A stretch of 64,000 nucleotides of DNA from positions 62,001-126,000 of the forward strand of contig JADJET010000018.1 in assembly GCA_016708925.1 (NCBI GenBank), read 5' to 3'. Positions 23,806 to 32,567 of the stretch are shown here, one piece after another (position 1 is the stretch's first letter; each line of letters begins with the position of its first letter). A program made the translations under genes and the position numbers. The notes beneath the pieces are model-generated. The model ran no database searches, was not told where the DNA came from, and saw only the letters and a list, made by a program, of their open reading frames with translations. The stretch is from Gammaproteobacteria bacterium. Its GTDB lineage: Bacteria > Pseudomonadota > Gammaproteobacteria > Pseudomonadales > Porticoccaceae.

Positions 23806-25788
23806 ATGAACAAAATCGAACTGCACCAGGCTATCTTCGAAGTCCGCAACGACGAGCCGGCTTACGCCTACCTGTGGGACAAAGACGCGCGCGCCACCAA
23901 CCGCTACGGTAATCTCATCGAGCTGGTCGCCGCCGACAGTGAACTGCGCGGCGACAGCCTGCGTATCAACGGCAATCCCGAGGTGGGCGGCAACCCCAAC
24001 CGTTACAAACAGCACGGGTTTTTCTTCAACGCCGACAACTGCATCGGCTGCCACGCCTGCGAGTCCGCGTGCAGCGAAAAGAACGACAACCCGGCGCACA
24101 TCGCGTTTCGTTCGGTGGGTTATGTCGAGGGCGGCACCTTCCCCGATTACCAGCGCATCAATATCTCGATGGCCTGCAACCACTGCGACGACCCGGTATG
24201 CCTGAAGGGCTGTCCGACCCGCGCCTACACCAAGTTCGCCGAGTACGGCGCGGTGCTGCAGGACCCGGACATCTGCTTCGGCTGCGGCTACTGTACCTGG
24301 GTGTGTCCGTACAACGCGCCCCAGCTCGATCCGGTCAAGGGCCAGGTCAGCAAGTGCAACATGTGCGTGGATCGCCTTGAACTCGGTCTCAAACCCGCCT
24401 GCGTCAGCGCCTGCCTCGGCAACGCGCTCGATTTTGGCGTGATCGAAAACATTCCGGAAAACCGCATCGAAGCGAAAACCGAAATTCCCGGCTTTCCCGA
24501 TCCCTCCATCACTCATCCCAACATCCGTTTCCAGCAGACGCGCTCGACCCACCGCGAGATGACTCGGCCCGACGGCCTGCCGGTGAAATATCACAAGGAC
24601 GACGCCACCGGCGCGTTCACACCCGAGGTGGATGCACAGAAGGGCGGCGCCGCACGGGAATGGAACTGGCGCAAGTTGCTCACGTCCCATGAGAGCGCGC
24701 ACGTGGTCTTTACGCTCTGCACCCAGGCGGTGCTCGGCGCCTTTCTGCTGAGCCTGCTCGGGGGCTTGCTCGGCGGTACCGCATTGGCGCCGCTGGCGGC
24801 AACCGCAGTTCGCGCGCCACTGCTGGTCGGGTTGCTCGCACTGCTGACGTTCGGGCTGTTCAAACTCAACATGCACCTGGGCAAACCGCACCGCTTTTAT
24901 CGCGGCTTCAACAATCTGCGCTGGTCGCCGGTAAGCCGTGAGATCGCCGGCATCACCGGGTTCTACACCCTGCTGATCGGCTTCATGGTGCTGTCGCTGT
25001 TTTCGCATCCGCTGTTGGTGCTGCTGTGCCAGAGCGCCGGTATCGGCGCGGCGCTGAGCGGCCTTGCCGGGCTGTATTTCATGTACCGCATCTACCGCAT
25101 TCCGGCGCGGCCGTTCTGGGATCACTGGCAGACCGGCACCGCCTTCGCCGGCAATGCCATTGCGCTCGGCGCGCTGCTCACTGGTGTAGTGGCACTGCCG
25201 GCTCTTGCCTTCAGAGGCGCGAGTGCCGCGCCGCTGGCCGCCGTGCTCGCCGTGCTGATCTGTATCGGTCAACTGCTGGAAGTCATCGGCCATGTCGCTC
25301 ACGCCCGCGCCATGCAGGCGGTCGGTAGGGAAGGTTCGGTGTCCTGGTTTCTGCAAACCACGCGTTATTACTATCCCTGGCTGCTGCGCAATTTCTCGCT
25401 GGTGTTTAACACGCTCGCCGCGGCAGGGCTGGCGCTTGGCACCGCGGCCGGCGCCCTGGATGGCTGGGCGCTGGTCGCGATCTGGTTGCTGCTCGCTCCC
25501 GCGCTGGTCGCCGCCGCCGGGATCGGCCGCTCGCTGTTTTTCGTGGTGGTGATTCCGACCACCATGCCCGGCGCCTTCTTCTGGAAAAACCAGGATTTTG
25601 TCGATCACGCGCGGGCTACCGGTCTCGTGGACATGGAGCAGGTCGGCGTGGTGCGCGAGCTGCACGGCCAGTTCAAGGGCGACGAGCTCTGGGCGACGAT
25701 CAAAGCCACACGGCCGCGCGCTGTGATTGCCCATCTGAAAGAGATCCTGATCTGGAAGCCGCTGCCGGGAGCGGAGCACAGGAAATGA
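23806..25788 (+). CDS. Fused DmsB-like ferredoxin and DmsC-like membrane anchor (nitrate reductase partner)
   Basis: A 660-residue fusion. Residues 60-210 hold sixteen Cys in DmsB order: C79/82/85/89, C124/127/132/136, C157/160/163/167 and C184/187/199/203, enough for four [4Fe-4S] clusters. After a linker, residues about 305-600 form eight or so hydrophobic helices of the DmsC/NrfD-like quinol-oxidising anchor type. DmsB and DmsC are normally separate. It follows the catalytic nitrate reductase in the same operon and overlaps the SUMT gene by four bases. Electrons would pass from membrane quinol through the clusters to the Mo enzyme. There is no Tat signal, so the Fe-S domain and the enzyme should face the cytoplasm. 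The start is the ATG at 23806 with GGAG upstream. Confidence 0.85.
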   Translation: MNKIELHQAIFEVRNDEPAYAYLWDKDARATNRYGNLIELVAADSELRGDSLRINGNPEVGGNPNRYKQHGFFFNADNCIGCHACESACSEKNDNPAHIAFRSVGYVEGGTFPDYQRINISMACNHCDDPVCLKGCPTRAYTKFAEYGAVLQDPDICFGCGYCTWVCPYNAPQLDPVKGQVSKCNMCVDRLELGLKPACVSACLGNALDFGVIENIPENRIEAKTEIPGFPDPSITHPNIRFQQTRSTHREMTRPDGLPVKYHKDDATGAFTPEVDAQKGGAAREWNWRKLLTSHESAHVVFTLCTQAVLGAFLLSLLGGLLGGTALAPLAATAVRAPLLVGLLALLTFGLFKLNMHLGKPHRFYRGFNNLRWSPVSREIAGITGFYTLLIGFMVLSLFSHPLLVLLCQSAGIGAALSGLAGLYFMYRIYRIPARPFWDHWQTGTAFAGNAIALGALLTGVVALPALAFRGASAAPLAAVLAVLICIGQLLEVIGHVAHARAMQAVGREGSVSWFLQTTRYYYPWLLRNFSLVFNTLAAAGLALGTAAGALDGWALVAIWLLLAPALVAAAGIGRSLFFVVVIPTTMPGAFFWKNQDFVDHARATGLVDMEQVGVVRELHGQFKGDELWATIKATRPRAVIAHLKEILIWKPLPGAEHRK

Positions 25789-26633
25789 CGGGTCCCGCTG
25801 CAACCGGCATCGGAACCGCCGGCCGCGTCGATCTGGTCGGCGCCGGTCCGGGCGATCCGGAACTCATCACGCTCAAGGCGGTGCGCCTGCTGGAGCAGGC
25901 CGAAGTCGTGGTCTACGACCGGTTGGTGAATCCCGCGCTGCTGCACCATTGCCGGCCGAATTGCGCGCAGATCTACGTGGGTAAACGCAAGCACTGCCAC
26001 AGCCTGCCACAGGCGCGTATCTGCGAACTGCTGGTGTTGCTCGGTCGGCAGGGCAAGCGCGTGGTGCGCTTGAAGGGCGGGGATCCCTTTATCTTCGGGC
26101 GCGGTGGCGAGGAAATCGACGCCCTGAACGCCGCCGGCATTCCCTGCGCGCTGGTGCCCGGCATCACTGCCGCCACCGGCTGTGCGGCGGCCACCGGCAT
26201 TCCGCTCACCCATCGGGACCACGCCCAGGCGGTGACCTTCGTCACCGCGCATCGTAGGGATGGCAAACTCGCCCTCGACTGGGCTCTGCTGTGCCGGCCC
26301 AACCACACGACCGTGATCTACATGGGGCTGTCCTGTCTCGGCGAAATTGCCGTCGGATTGATCGGACACGGTCTCCCGTCGGCAACGCCCGTTGCGGTGA
26401 TCGCCAATGGCACCACTGTGCGCCAGCAGGAAGTTATCGGCACCCTCGCCGATATCGCGTGGCGGGTAGAACAGCAGCCGCTGCCATCGCCGGCATTGCT
26501 CATCGTCGGCGATGTGGTGGCGGCGCGGGGCCAACTGACGCTGCCGGGGAGTGAGTCCGGGAGAGCGCTGGAGATGTCCAGCGCAGTGTCCAATGCGGCA
26601 CCCGTCCGCCCGCTCAGTTCGCGAGTCGGTTAG
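25785..26633 (+). CDS. cobA: Uroporphyrinogen-III C-methyltransferase (SUMT)
   Basis: A 282-residue SAM-dependent enzyme that makes precorrin-2, the precursor of sirohaem needed by NirB. It shows the family motifs GAGPGDPELITLKAVRLL near the start and RLKGGDPFIFGRGGEE (about residues 86-101). It lacks the CysG dehydrogenase/ferrochelatase part, so those steps must be done by a protein encoded elsewhere. Its ATG overlaps the stop of the DmsBC-like gene, making it the last gene of the nirB-nirD-phzF-nasA operon. It ends four bases from the convergent amidohydrolase gene. Confidence 0.93.
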   Translation: MTGPAATGIGTAGRVDLVGAGPGDPELITLKAVRLLEQAEVVVYDRLVNPALLHHCRPNCAQIYVGKRKHCHSLPQARICELLVLLGRQGKRVVRLKGGDPFIFGRGGEEIDALNAAGIPCALVPGITAATGCAAATGIPLTHRDHAQAVTFVTAHRRDGKLALDWALLCRPNHTTVIYMGLSCLGEIAVGLIGHGLPSATPVAVIANGTTVRQQEVIGTLADIAWRVEQQPLPSPALLIVGDVVAARGQLTLPGSESGRALEMSSAVSNAAPVRPLSSRVG

Positions 26634-26637
26634 CCAT

Positions 26638-27681
26638 TTACAGACGATAGACCCGGGTTGCGGTGCCGGAAAACATCGCGTTTTTTTCGTTCTCGGAAAA
26701 GTCTTTGACGATTTTCTTCACACCATTCCAGAACACCTGATAGGACAGCGACAGCTTGTCCACCGGAAAATTGCTTTCGAACATGCAGCGCTGGGGCGTG
26801 AAGCATTCGATCATGTGCAGATAATAGGGCGCCTGGGCAGCGGCAAATTCATCGGAAGTCGGCGGCTTGTCCCGGCCCATCCAGCCGAAGCCGTTGTCCG
26901 GCATGGCCAGGCCGCCCAGCTTGGCGATGACGTTTTCGCATTGGGCGATTTCCGCGATGTCCTTTTTCCATTGCTGGAAGACTTCATCGCGCTTGCCGGT
27001 GTAAATCCCGGTGCCCAGGGGTGTGCCGAGATGGTCGAGCACCATGGTGGTTTCAGGCACGGCGCGCGCCAGCTCGCAGAATTCCGGATTCTGATAAAAA
27101 TAGTGCCAAGAGTCGTAGCTGTGCCCCATCCTGCCGAGTACTTTCATGCCACGGCGGAAATCAGGATTCTTGTAGAGGTCTTTGTGGCCGGCAGCTTCCA
27201 GCAGGATGCCTTCACCGGGGCGGGCACAGGCCAGGGCCTGGCGAATGCCGCGAAACAGGCCGGCGCTGGTTTGCTCGTGGTGATGCACGAGTTCCTCGAC
27301 GCCATCGCCACGCAGCAGATCGAACTGCGTCACCATCGCGGCGATCCGTGCCCGGCCGGCGGAGTCTTGCGCCGTGCGTTCGGCGATGCCGCGCACATAT
27401 TCGACTTCGCCGAGGGAGCGGAGATGTTCGGGACCATCGGTGCGGTAGCTGGCGTGACATTCCATGAACACGGTTTTCACGACATTGTGGCCGCTGCCGG
27501 TATCCGCCCACAGATCTTCCAGCGAGTATTCGATCAAGCCGCCCTTGGGCCACAGATGGTGGTGGGTGTCGATGATGGGCCTGCCGGGATCGACGATGTC
27601 TTCCACCACCTGTGCCAGCCACGCGGGTTTGAGTTCGAGCGCGTTGTGGACCTTGATGCCTTCAAGTTTGCTGTCTGCCAT
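26638..27681 (-). CDS. Amidohydrolase family protein (TIM-barrel, amidohydrolase-2 type)
   Basis: A 347-residue cytoplasmic protein of the amidohydrolase-2 family, related to lactonases and decarboxylases. The first metal motif is DTHHHLWP (about residue 40), with later conserved segments VLDHLGTPLG and ESNFPVD, where the Asp closes the barrel site. The start is the ATG at 27681 with GAGGA upstream; an in-frame TTG three codons earlier is possible. It lies downstream of the CoA-transferase gene on the same strand (101-base gap), suggesting one catabolic unit. The substrate is not evident. Confidence 0.82.
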   Translation of the reverse strand: MADSKLEGIKVHNALELKPAWLAQVVEDIVDPGRPIIDTHHHLWPKGGLIEYSLEDLWADTGSGHNVVKTVFMECHASYRTDGPEHLRSLGEVEYVRGIAERTAQDSAGRARIAAMVTQFDLLRGDGVEELVHHHEQTSAGLFRGIRQALACARPGEGILLEAAGHKDLYKNPDFRRGMKVLGRMGHSYDSWHYFYQNPEFCELARAVPETTMVLDHLGTPLGTGIYTGKRDEVFQQWKKDIAEIAQCENVIAKLGGLAMPDNGFGWMGRDKPPTSDEFAAAQAPYYLHMIECFTPQRCMFESNFPVDKLSLSYQVFWNGVKKIVKDFSENEKNAMFSGTATRVYRL

Positions 27682-27782
27682 GGTTGCCAATCCTCGTCGG
27701 TGAATGGTGAATGGTGAATATCCTTGATGGCCCAGACCGAGAAGTGATGGCCCATCCGATTGCGCACATCGTTATTTTGCTA

Positions 27783-29003
27783 TCACAATTTTCCTTCCAT
27801 CAGGGTGCCGCGCGCGTGGAGCGCGTCGATCTCCGCAGCGCTGCGACCGAGCAGGGTGCCCAGCAGTTCGCGGTTGTGCTCGCCCAGGGTCGGCGCGCGA
27901 TAGTCGGGGTTGTCGGAATAGTCGGAAGTCTTGATCGGCATCCCGGGAATCTGGAATTCGCCGGCAAAGCGGTCGTTCACCGTGCGCACCGTGCCGCGGG
28001 CGACCAGATGAGGATGCGTGAGCGTCTCGGCGATCGTCAGCACCGGCGCGCAGGGCACGCCATGGGCTTCGAGCAGTTCGATGATGGCGGCCACGTTCGG
28101 AAATCCGGCCATCCAGTCCTCGATCATTTTCACGACCTGATCGCGCTGTGCAAGGCGGGCGGCGTCGGTGGCGTATTGCGCGTCGGTCACCAGCTCCGGG
28201 CGCCCCATCGCTTTGCACAGATCCCTCCAGTGGTGCATGAAACCCATCAGCGTGATGTCACCGCCGGGCGCACGGTAGATGCCGGCCGGGCACAGGTAGG
28301 CGAGGTGACGGCCGGCGCGCGTGGGCTGGATGGCACCGTCGCTGCCGCTGCATTGGTGCACGTTGACCTCGTGGCAGTGGTAGTAGCAGTCGAGTATCGA
28401 AATATCCAGATGCTGGCCGCGTCCGGTGCGGGCGCGGTGGAGCAGGGCGGCCGCGATGGCGAAGGCGCCGTGTACTCCTGTGCTGACATCGCCGATTCCC
28501 GCCAAGGGAATGTAGGGCGCGTCGCCCGCTTCGCCGATCATCGAGGTGATCCCGGAATAGGCCTGCGCGATGTAGTCGTAGCCTGGCTTGTGGGACAGCG
28601 GTCCGCTCTGGCCCAGCGCCGAAATCGAACACAGGATGATGTCGTCCTTCAGTTGGCGCAGGTCATCATAGGCGAGGCCCATGTCCGCCATGATGCCGGG
28701 CTTGAAGTTTTCGACCACCGCATCGCAATGGGGCACCAGTTCCCGCACCAGGGCCAGGCCGGCCGGATCGCGCAGGTTCACGCACAGGCTCTTTTTGTTG
28801 AGGCTCTGCTGGATGATGTAGAGGCTGCGATCCCCGCGCAGCTTTGAAATGCCGCGCACCATATCGCCTCCGGGCGCGGGTTCGATCTTGATCACCTCGG
28901 CACCCAGCTCGGCGAACATGCGGGTGCAGCTCGGCCCCGCCAGGGCGCGGGTGAGGTCCAGGACGCGTATGCCGGTCAATAGATGTTCGTTGGGCTGTGC
29001 CAT
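27783..29003 (-). CDS. CaiB/BaiF family CoA-transferase (class III)
   Basis: A 406-residue family III CoA-transferase. It begins with VLDLTRALAGPSCTRMFAEL, continues with GAEVIKIEPAPGGD and NLRDPAGLALV, and has the catalytic-Asp region GIGDVSTGVHGAF (about residues 170-182). These enzymes move CoA between an acyl-CoA and a carboxylic acid. GGAAGG precedes the ATG at 29003. The adjacent amidohydrolase may act on the same compound. Carnitine, oxalate, bile acid and aromatic acid members all exist, so the substrate is open. Confidence 0.88.
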   Translation of the reverse strand: MAQPNEHLLTGIRVLDLTRALAGPSCTRMFAELGAEVIKIEPAPGGDMVRGISKLRGDRSLYIIQQSLNKKSLCVNLRDPAGLALVRELVPHCDAVVENFKPGIMADMGLAYDDLRQLKDDIILCSISALGQSGPLSHKPGYDYIAQAYSGITSMIGEAGDAPYIPLAGIGDVSTGVHGAFAIAAALLHRARTGRGQHLDISILDCYYHCHEVNVHQCSGSDGAIQPTRAGRHLAYLCPAGIYRAPGGDITLMGFMHHWRDLCKAMGRPELVTDAQYATDAARLAQRDQVVKMIEDWMAGFPNVAAIIELLEAHGVPCAPVLTIAETLTHPHLVARGTVRTVNDRFAGEFQIPGMPIKTSDYSDNPDYRAPTLGEHNRELLGTLLGRSAAEIDALHARGTLMEGKL

Positions 29004-29275
29004 GGGACGACCTTCCGGTTGCGTAAGTTATTGTAATGATGGCCCCTGCGCGCGGGCGGAGGGCCGCGAAGGCGCGGTCGCACCGGAGGGGGGCGGTCGC
29101 GCCCGTTCAATGCTGGCCGATATTTCCTGTCGAAAGCAAGGCCTGCGTCCGGTGGGTGGCGGCGGAGTCAGCCCGCGCCGATGGGCAAGCGGGCCTGGCG
29201 CCACGGCGCGGGAGTGCTCAGCGGGCTCCCCGGCCGCCGGACCCGCACGAGCGGCAAGGCGCCATCGCCAATACA

Positions 29276-31090
29276 ATGCCACGGATGACCCGCACCCCGC
29301 TCGATATCCTCCAGTCCGTCTTCGGCTACCCGGCGTTCCGCCCGCCCCAGGGCGAGGTCATCGATACGCTGCTGGCCGGCACCGACGCGCTGGTACTGAT
29401 GCCCACCGGCGGCGGCAAGTCGCTGTGCTATCAGGTGCCCGCCATCCTGCTGCCCGGCACCGCCGTGGTAGTGTCGCCCTTGATCGCGCTGATGCAGGAC
29501 CAGGTGGCCGCGTTGCGGCAGGCCGGCGTGGCGGCGGACTTTCTCAATTCCTCGCAGACGGCGGACGAGTCCCGGGCGGTGACGCAGCGACTGCTGGCGG
29601 GCGAGCTGGATCTCCTCTATCTGGCGCCGGAGCGGCTGGTGCAGGAATTCATGCTGGACCTGCTGGCGCGGGTGCGCATCAATCTGTTCGCCATCGACGA
29701 AGCCCATTGCGTGTCCCAGTGGGGGCACGATTTCCGCCCGGAATACATCCGCCTCGACGTGCTCCATCAGCGTTTTCCCGAGGTGCCGCGGATCGCGCTG
29801 ACCGCCACCGCCGATGAACCCACCCGGCGGGAGATTCTGCGCCGCCTCGATCTGGAGCGGGCGCGGGTGTTCATCAGCGGCTTCGACCGCCCCAACATCC
29901 GCTACCGCATCGCCGAGGGCGGCAGTGGCGGGCGCGACAAACTGTTGCGCTTCATCCGCGATGAACATCCCGGTGAAGCCGGAATTGTGTACTGCCTGTC
30001 CCGTAAGCGAGTGGATGAAATCGCGGACTGGCTCGGCGGCCACAAGCTGGTGGCGCTGCCGTACCACGCCGGCATGAGCAGCGCACAGCGCGAGGCCAAT
30101 CAGCGCCGCTTTCTCAATGAAGAAGGCATCATCATGGTCGCGACCATCGCCTTCGGCATGGGTATCGACAAACCCAATGTGCGGTTTGTGGCGCACCTCA
30201 ATCTGCCCAAAAGCGTCGAGGCCTACTATCAGGAAACCGGCCGCGCCGGGCGCGACGGCCTGCCCGCCGATGCCTGGATGCTGTACGGCCTGCAGGACGT
30301 GATCACCCTGCGCCAGATGATGGAAGGCTCCACGGCGGAGGAGCAGTACAAGCGTATCGAACGCCACAAGCTGGACGCCATGCTCGGCCTGTGCGAAATG
30401 ACCAGTTGCCGGCGCCAGGCGCTGCTTGCCTACTTCGGCGATCCGGAGCCGGAGCCCTGCGGCAACTGCGACAACTGCCTCACGCCGCCGCAAACCTGGG
30501 ACGCCACGGAGGCGGCGCGCAAGGCGCTGTCCTGCGTGCACCGCACCGGGCAGCGCTTCGGCGTCAATTACCTGATCGACGTGCTCCACGGCAAAGTCGA
30601 CGAACGCGTGCAGCGCTTCGGGCACGACAAGATCACCACCTTCGGCATCGGCAATGATCTGAGTACGCCGGTATGGCGCAGCCTGTTTCGCCAGTTGATC
30701 GCGCGCGGCCTGCTCAATGTGGATGCCGAAGGTCACGGCGGCCTGCGTCTGGCCGAGCGCTGCCGTCCGGTATTGCAGGGCGCGGAACAACTGTGGCTGC
30801 GCAAGGAGCTGCCCGCGGAGCGCGCGTCCAAAAAATCGCGCGCGGCGGGCGCCACCGTGGCGGGGGCGCATGCCGAGTTGTGGGAAGCGTTGCGCCGGCG
30901 GCGGCGGGAGTTGGCCGCTGAACAGGGCGTGCCACCCTATGCCATTTTCCACGACGCCACCCTGATGGAATTGATCGCGCAGCGGCCGCAAACCCTGGGG
31001 GAGATGGCGCGTATTTCCGGTATCGGCGGCCGCAAGCTCGCCGCCTATGGTGAAATTTTTCTGGAGCTGATCGCTGAACATGTCTGCTGA
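29276..31090 (+). CDS. recQ: ATP-dependent DNA helicase RecQ
   Basis: A 604-residue superfamily 2 helicase for recombination and fork repair. Walker A is MPTGGGKS (near residue 43), the DEAH box is in IDEAHCVSQWGHDFRPEY, and helicase domain C carries QETGRAGRDG. The zinc-binding Cys residues lie in CEMTSCRRQ and CGNCDNC. A C-terminal HRDC domain (about 530-600) completes the full-length RecQ layout; E. coli RecQ is 609 residues. Two close in-frame ATGs (29276 and 29285) are possible starts; the frame is open far upstream, but that part shows no homology. No good ribosome-binding site is visible. Confidence 0.93.
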   Translation: MPRMTRTPLDILQSVFGYPAFRPPQGEVIDTLLAGTDALVLMPTGGGKSLCYQVPAILLPGTAVVVSPLIALMQDQVAALRQAGVAADFLNSSQTADESRAVTQRLLAGELDLLYLAPERLVQEFMLDLLARVRINLFAIDEAHCVSQWGHDFRPEYIRLDVLHQRFPEVPRIALTATADEPTRREILRRLDLERARVFISGFDRPNIRYRIAEGGSGGRDKLLRFIRDEHPGEAGIVYCLSRKRVDEIADWLGGHKLVALPYHAGMSSAQREANQRRFLNEEGIIMVATIAFGMGIDKPNVRFVAHLNLPKSVEAYYQETGRAGRDGLPADAWMLYGLQDVITLRQMMEGSTAEEQYKRIERHKLDAMLGLCEMTSCRRQALLAYFGDPEPEPCGNCDNCLTPPQTWDATEAARKALSCVHRTGQRFGVNYLIDVLHGKVDERVQRFGHDKITTFGIGNDLSTPVWRSLFRQLIARGLLNVDAEGHGGLRLAERCRPVLQGAEQLWLRKELPAERASKKSRAAGATVAGAHAELWEALRRRRRELAAEQGVPPYAIFHDATLMELIAQRPQTLGEMARISGIGGRKLAAYGEIFLELIAEHVC

Positions 31091-31135
31091 CGCACGGGCA
31101 CGCCAGTGGTGCCGCCAACGCTGGCGAACATCTCC

Positions 31136-31747
31136 ATGCTGAAACGGCTGGTCCTTGCGGTCATTGTGCTGCTCGGCCTGGCGCAGACCTGGGATCGCTT
31201 CACGCATCGGGCGATCGCACGACCGGATGGCGTCCTGGTCGCGACGGAACCGCAGCAAACGGAAGTCGAGGATGTGGTTCCGTTTGCATTCCGGGAATTC
31301 ACCCTGACGCCACTGGCAAAATTTTCGCTGCACGGACGCGTGCTGCTGGCGTCCCGTTATCGCCTGGGTCGGGAAGCGGCGCTCGCGCCCTACGATCTCG
31401 GCATTGGCTGGCAGCGCATGTCCGATTCCGCGGTATTGCGCGGACTGCGCCTGTCGCAATCCGCGCGCTTTCTGCACTGGCGCTGGCGCGACGCGCCGCC
31501 GATCCCGGAAGCCGAGATCACGCGCTCGGCGGCGAACATCCATCTCATTCCCGCGAGCCGTTACATCGCGTCGCGCATCGCCGCGCTGCGGCCGGGACAG
31601 CTGGTGTCCTTGCAGGGGCATCTGGTGGAGGCGTCGCGCCCGGATGGCTGGCGTTGGCGCAGTTCGCTGAGTCGCGGCGACAGCGGCAATGGCGCGTGCG
31701 AGCTGCTGTATGTCGAGGCTATCGACGAGGATGGCGGGGCCGGATGA
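31136..31747 (+). CDS. Hypothetical membrane-anchored protein (CsiV-like length and topology)
   Basis: A 203-residue protein I cannot assign. It has one N-terminal hydrophobic helix (residues about 4-16), so it is anchored or exported. The rest is soluble and mixed, with FTLTPLAKFSLHGRVLLASRYRLG, then ALAPYDLGIGWQRMSD and a C-terminal part with HLIPASRYIA. The latter two stretches look like a conserved domain. It begins 45 bases after recQ on the same strand and could be co-transcribed. A GTG ten codons upstream is an alternative start. It ends 38 bases from the convergent NlpC/P60 gene. Treat as conserved hypothetical. Confidence 0.6.
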   Translation: MLKRLVLAVIVLLGLAQTWDRFTHRAIARPDGVLVATEPQQTEVEDVVPFAFREFTLTPLAKFSLHGRVLLASRYRLGREAALAPYDLGIGWQRMSDSAVLRGLRLSQSARFLHWRWRDAPPIPEAEITRSAANIHLIPASRYIASRIAALRPGQLVSLQGHLVEASRPDGWRWRSSLSRGDSGNGACELLYVEAIDEDGGAG

Positions 31748-31785
31748 CCGACTTCCGCAGGTCCTGGTGGCTTGTTCAACAATTG

Positions 31786-32301
31786 TTAATTCAGTACGCG
31801 CCGGGCGCCGGCGTAACCGCGCTGCCAGTAGCGATCGACCAACTGATCGAGGCGCACCCGTCCGCCACTGCTGGGGGCATGGACAAAACGCCCGTCGCCC
31901 ACATAGATGCCGGCATGATTCACCTTGCGGCCGCCTTTCACTTTGAACAGCAACAGATCGCCGGGTTGCAGCGCATCGGCGGGCGGCCGGTCGGTCCGCA
32001 GTGCGCTCAGCCCGGCGGTGGTGCGCGGCAGCTCGATGCCGGCGGCCTCGCGGTAGACGTAGTGGATCAGACCGCTGCAATCAAAGCCGGTGGCGGGCGA
32101 AGTGCCACCGTAGCGATAGGGCACGCCGATCAGGCCCATGGCCCGGATCTGAACCTCGGCCTGCGCCTTGCCGACTGCCGGACCGGACGCGGCATGTTGA
32201 CCGATGGGCGCGCTGGAGCAACCGGCCAGCAGGCCCAGCAGCAGCGCGATCAGGAAAGCGGCTGATCGCGAGATGTGCGCGCGGTTACAGGCAAGGGTCA
32301 C
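31786..32301 (-). CDS. NlpC/P60 family lipoprotein, peptidoglycan endopeptidase
   Basis: About 171 residues. It has a lipoprotein signal peptide with lipobox LAGC (Cys28), then an NlpC/P60 domain with catalytic Cys76 (GFDCSG), His130 (VNHAGIYVG) and His142. This predicts a cell-wall hydrolase (gamma-D-glutamyl-diaminopimelate or similar) tethered to a membrane. I choose the GTG at 32301 as start because it gives a normal signal peptide; the frame is open much further upstream but encodes a low-quality Arg-rich stretch. Spr/NlpC of E. coli are close in size. Confidence 0.85.
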   Translation of the reverse strand: MTLACNRAHISRSAAFLIALLLGLLAGCSSAPIGQHAASGPAVGKAQAEVQIRAMGLIGVPYRYGGTSPATGFDCSGLIHYVYREAAGIELPRTTAGLSALRTDRPPADALQPGDLLLFKVKGGRKVNHAGIYVGDGRFVHAPSSGGRVRLDQLVDRYWQRGYAGARRVLN

Positions 32302-32567
32302 GGCGATGGTCTCGGCCTGGTCAAGGGCGTGTGGCGCCAGTGCGGAGCGCGCGCAGCCAGAACGTCTATGGTAACTTGTAGGCGCACCCCGGTGATTTGA
32401 ATCGCAGGGGCGCGCACCGGCGGAGCGGCGGAATCCTGGATTCGGCGTGACGCGGTGCAGGTGCTGAATTCGTGACAGACGAACCCATACCAATAATTTA
32501 TACCAAGGTCAGGTTGCGTCCGTGTGCAGGCGCAGCGGGGGCCTGGGCCTACCGGAGATGACGCGCC

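Noticed and set aside
29168..32080. Nearly 1000-codon open frame on the minus strand
   Set aside because: It is antisense to recQ and the following gene and shows the low-complexity composition of a reverse frame, while recQ has full helicase motifs.
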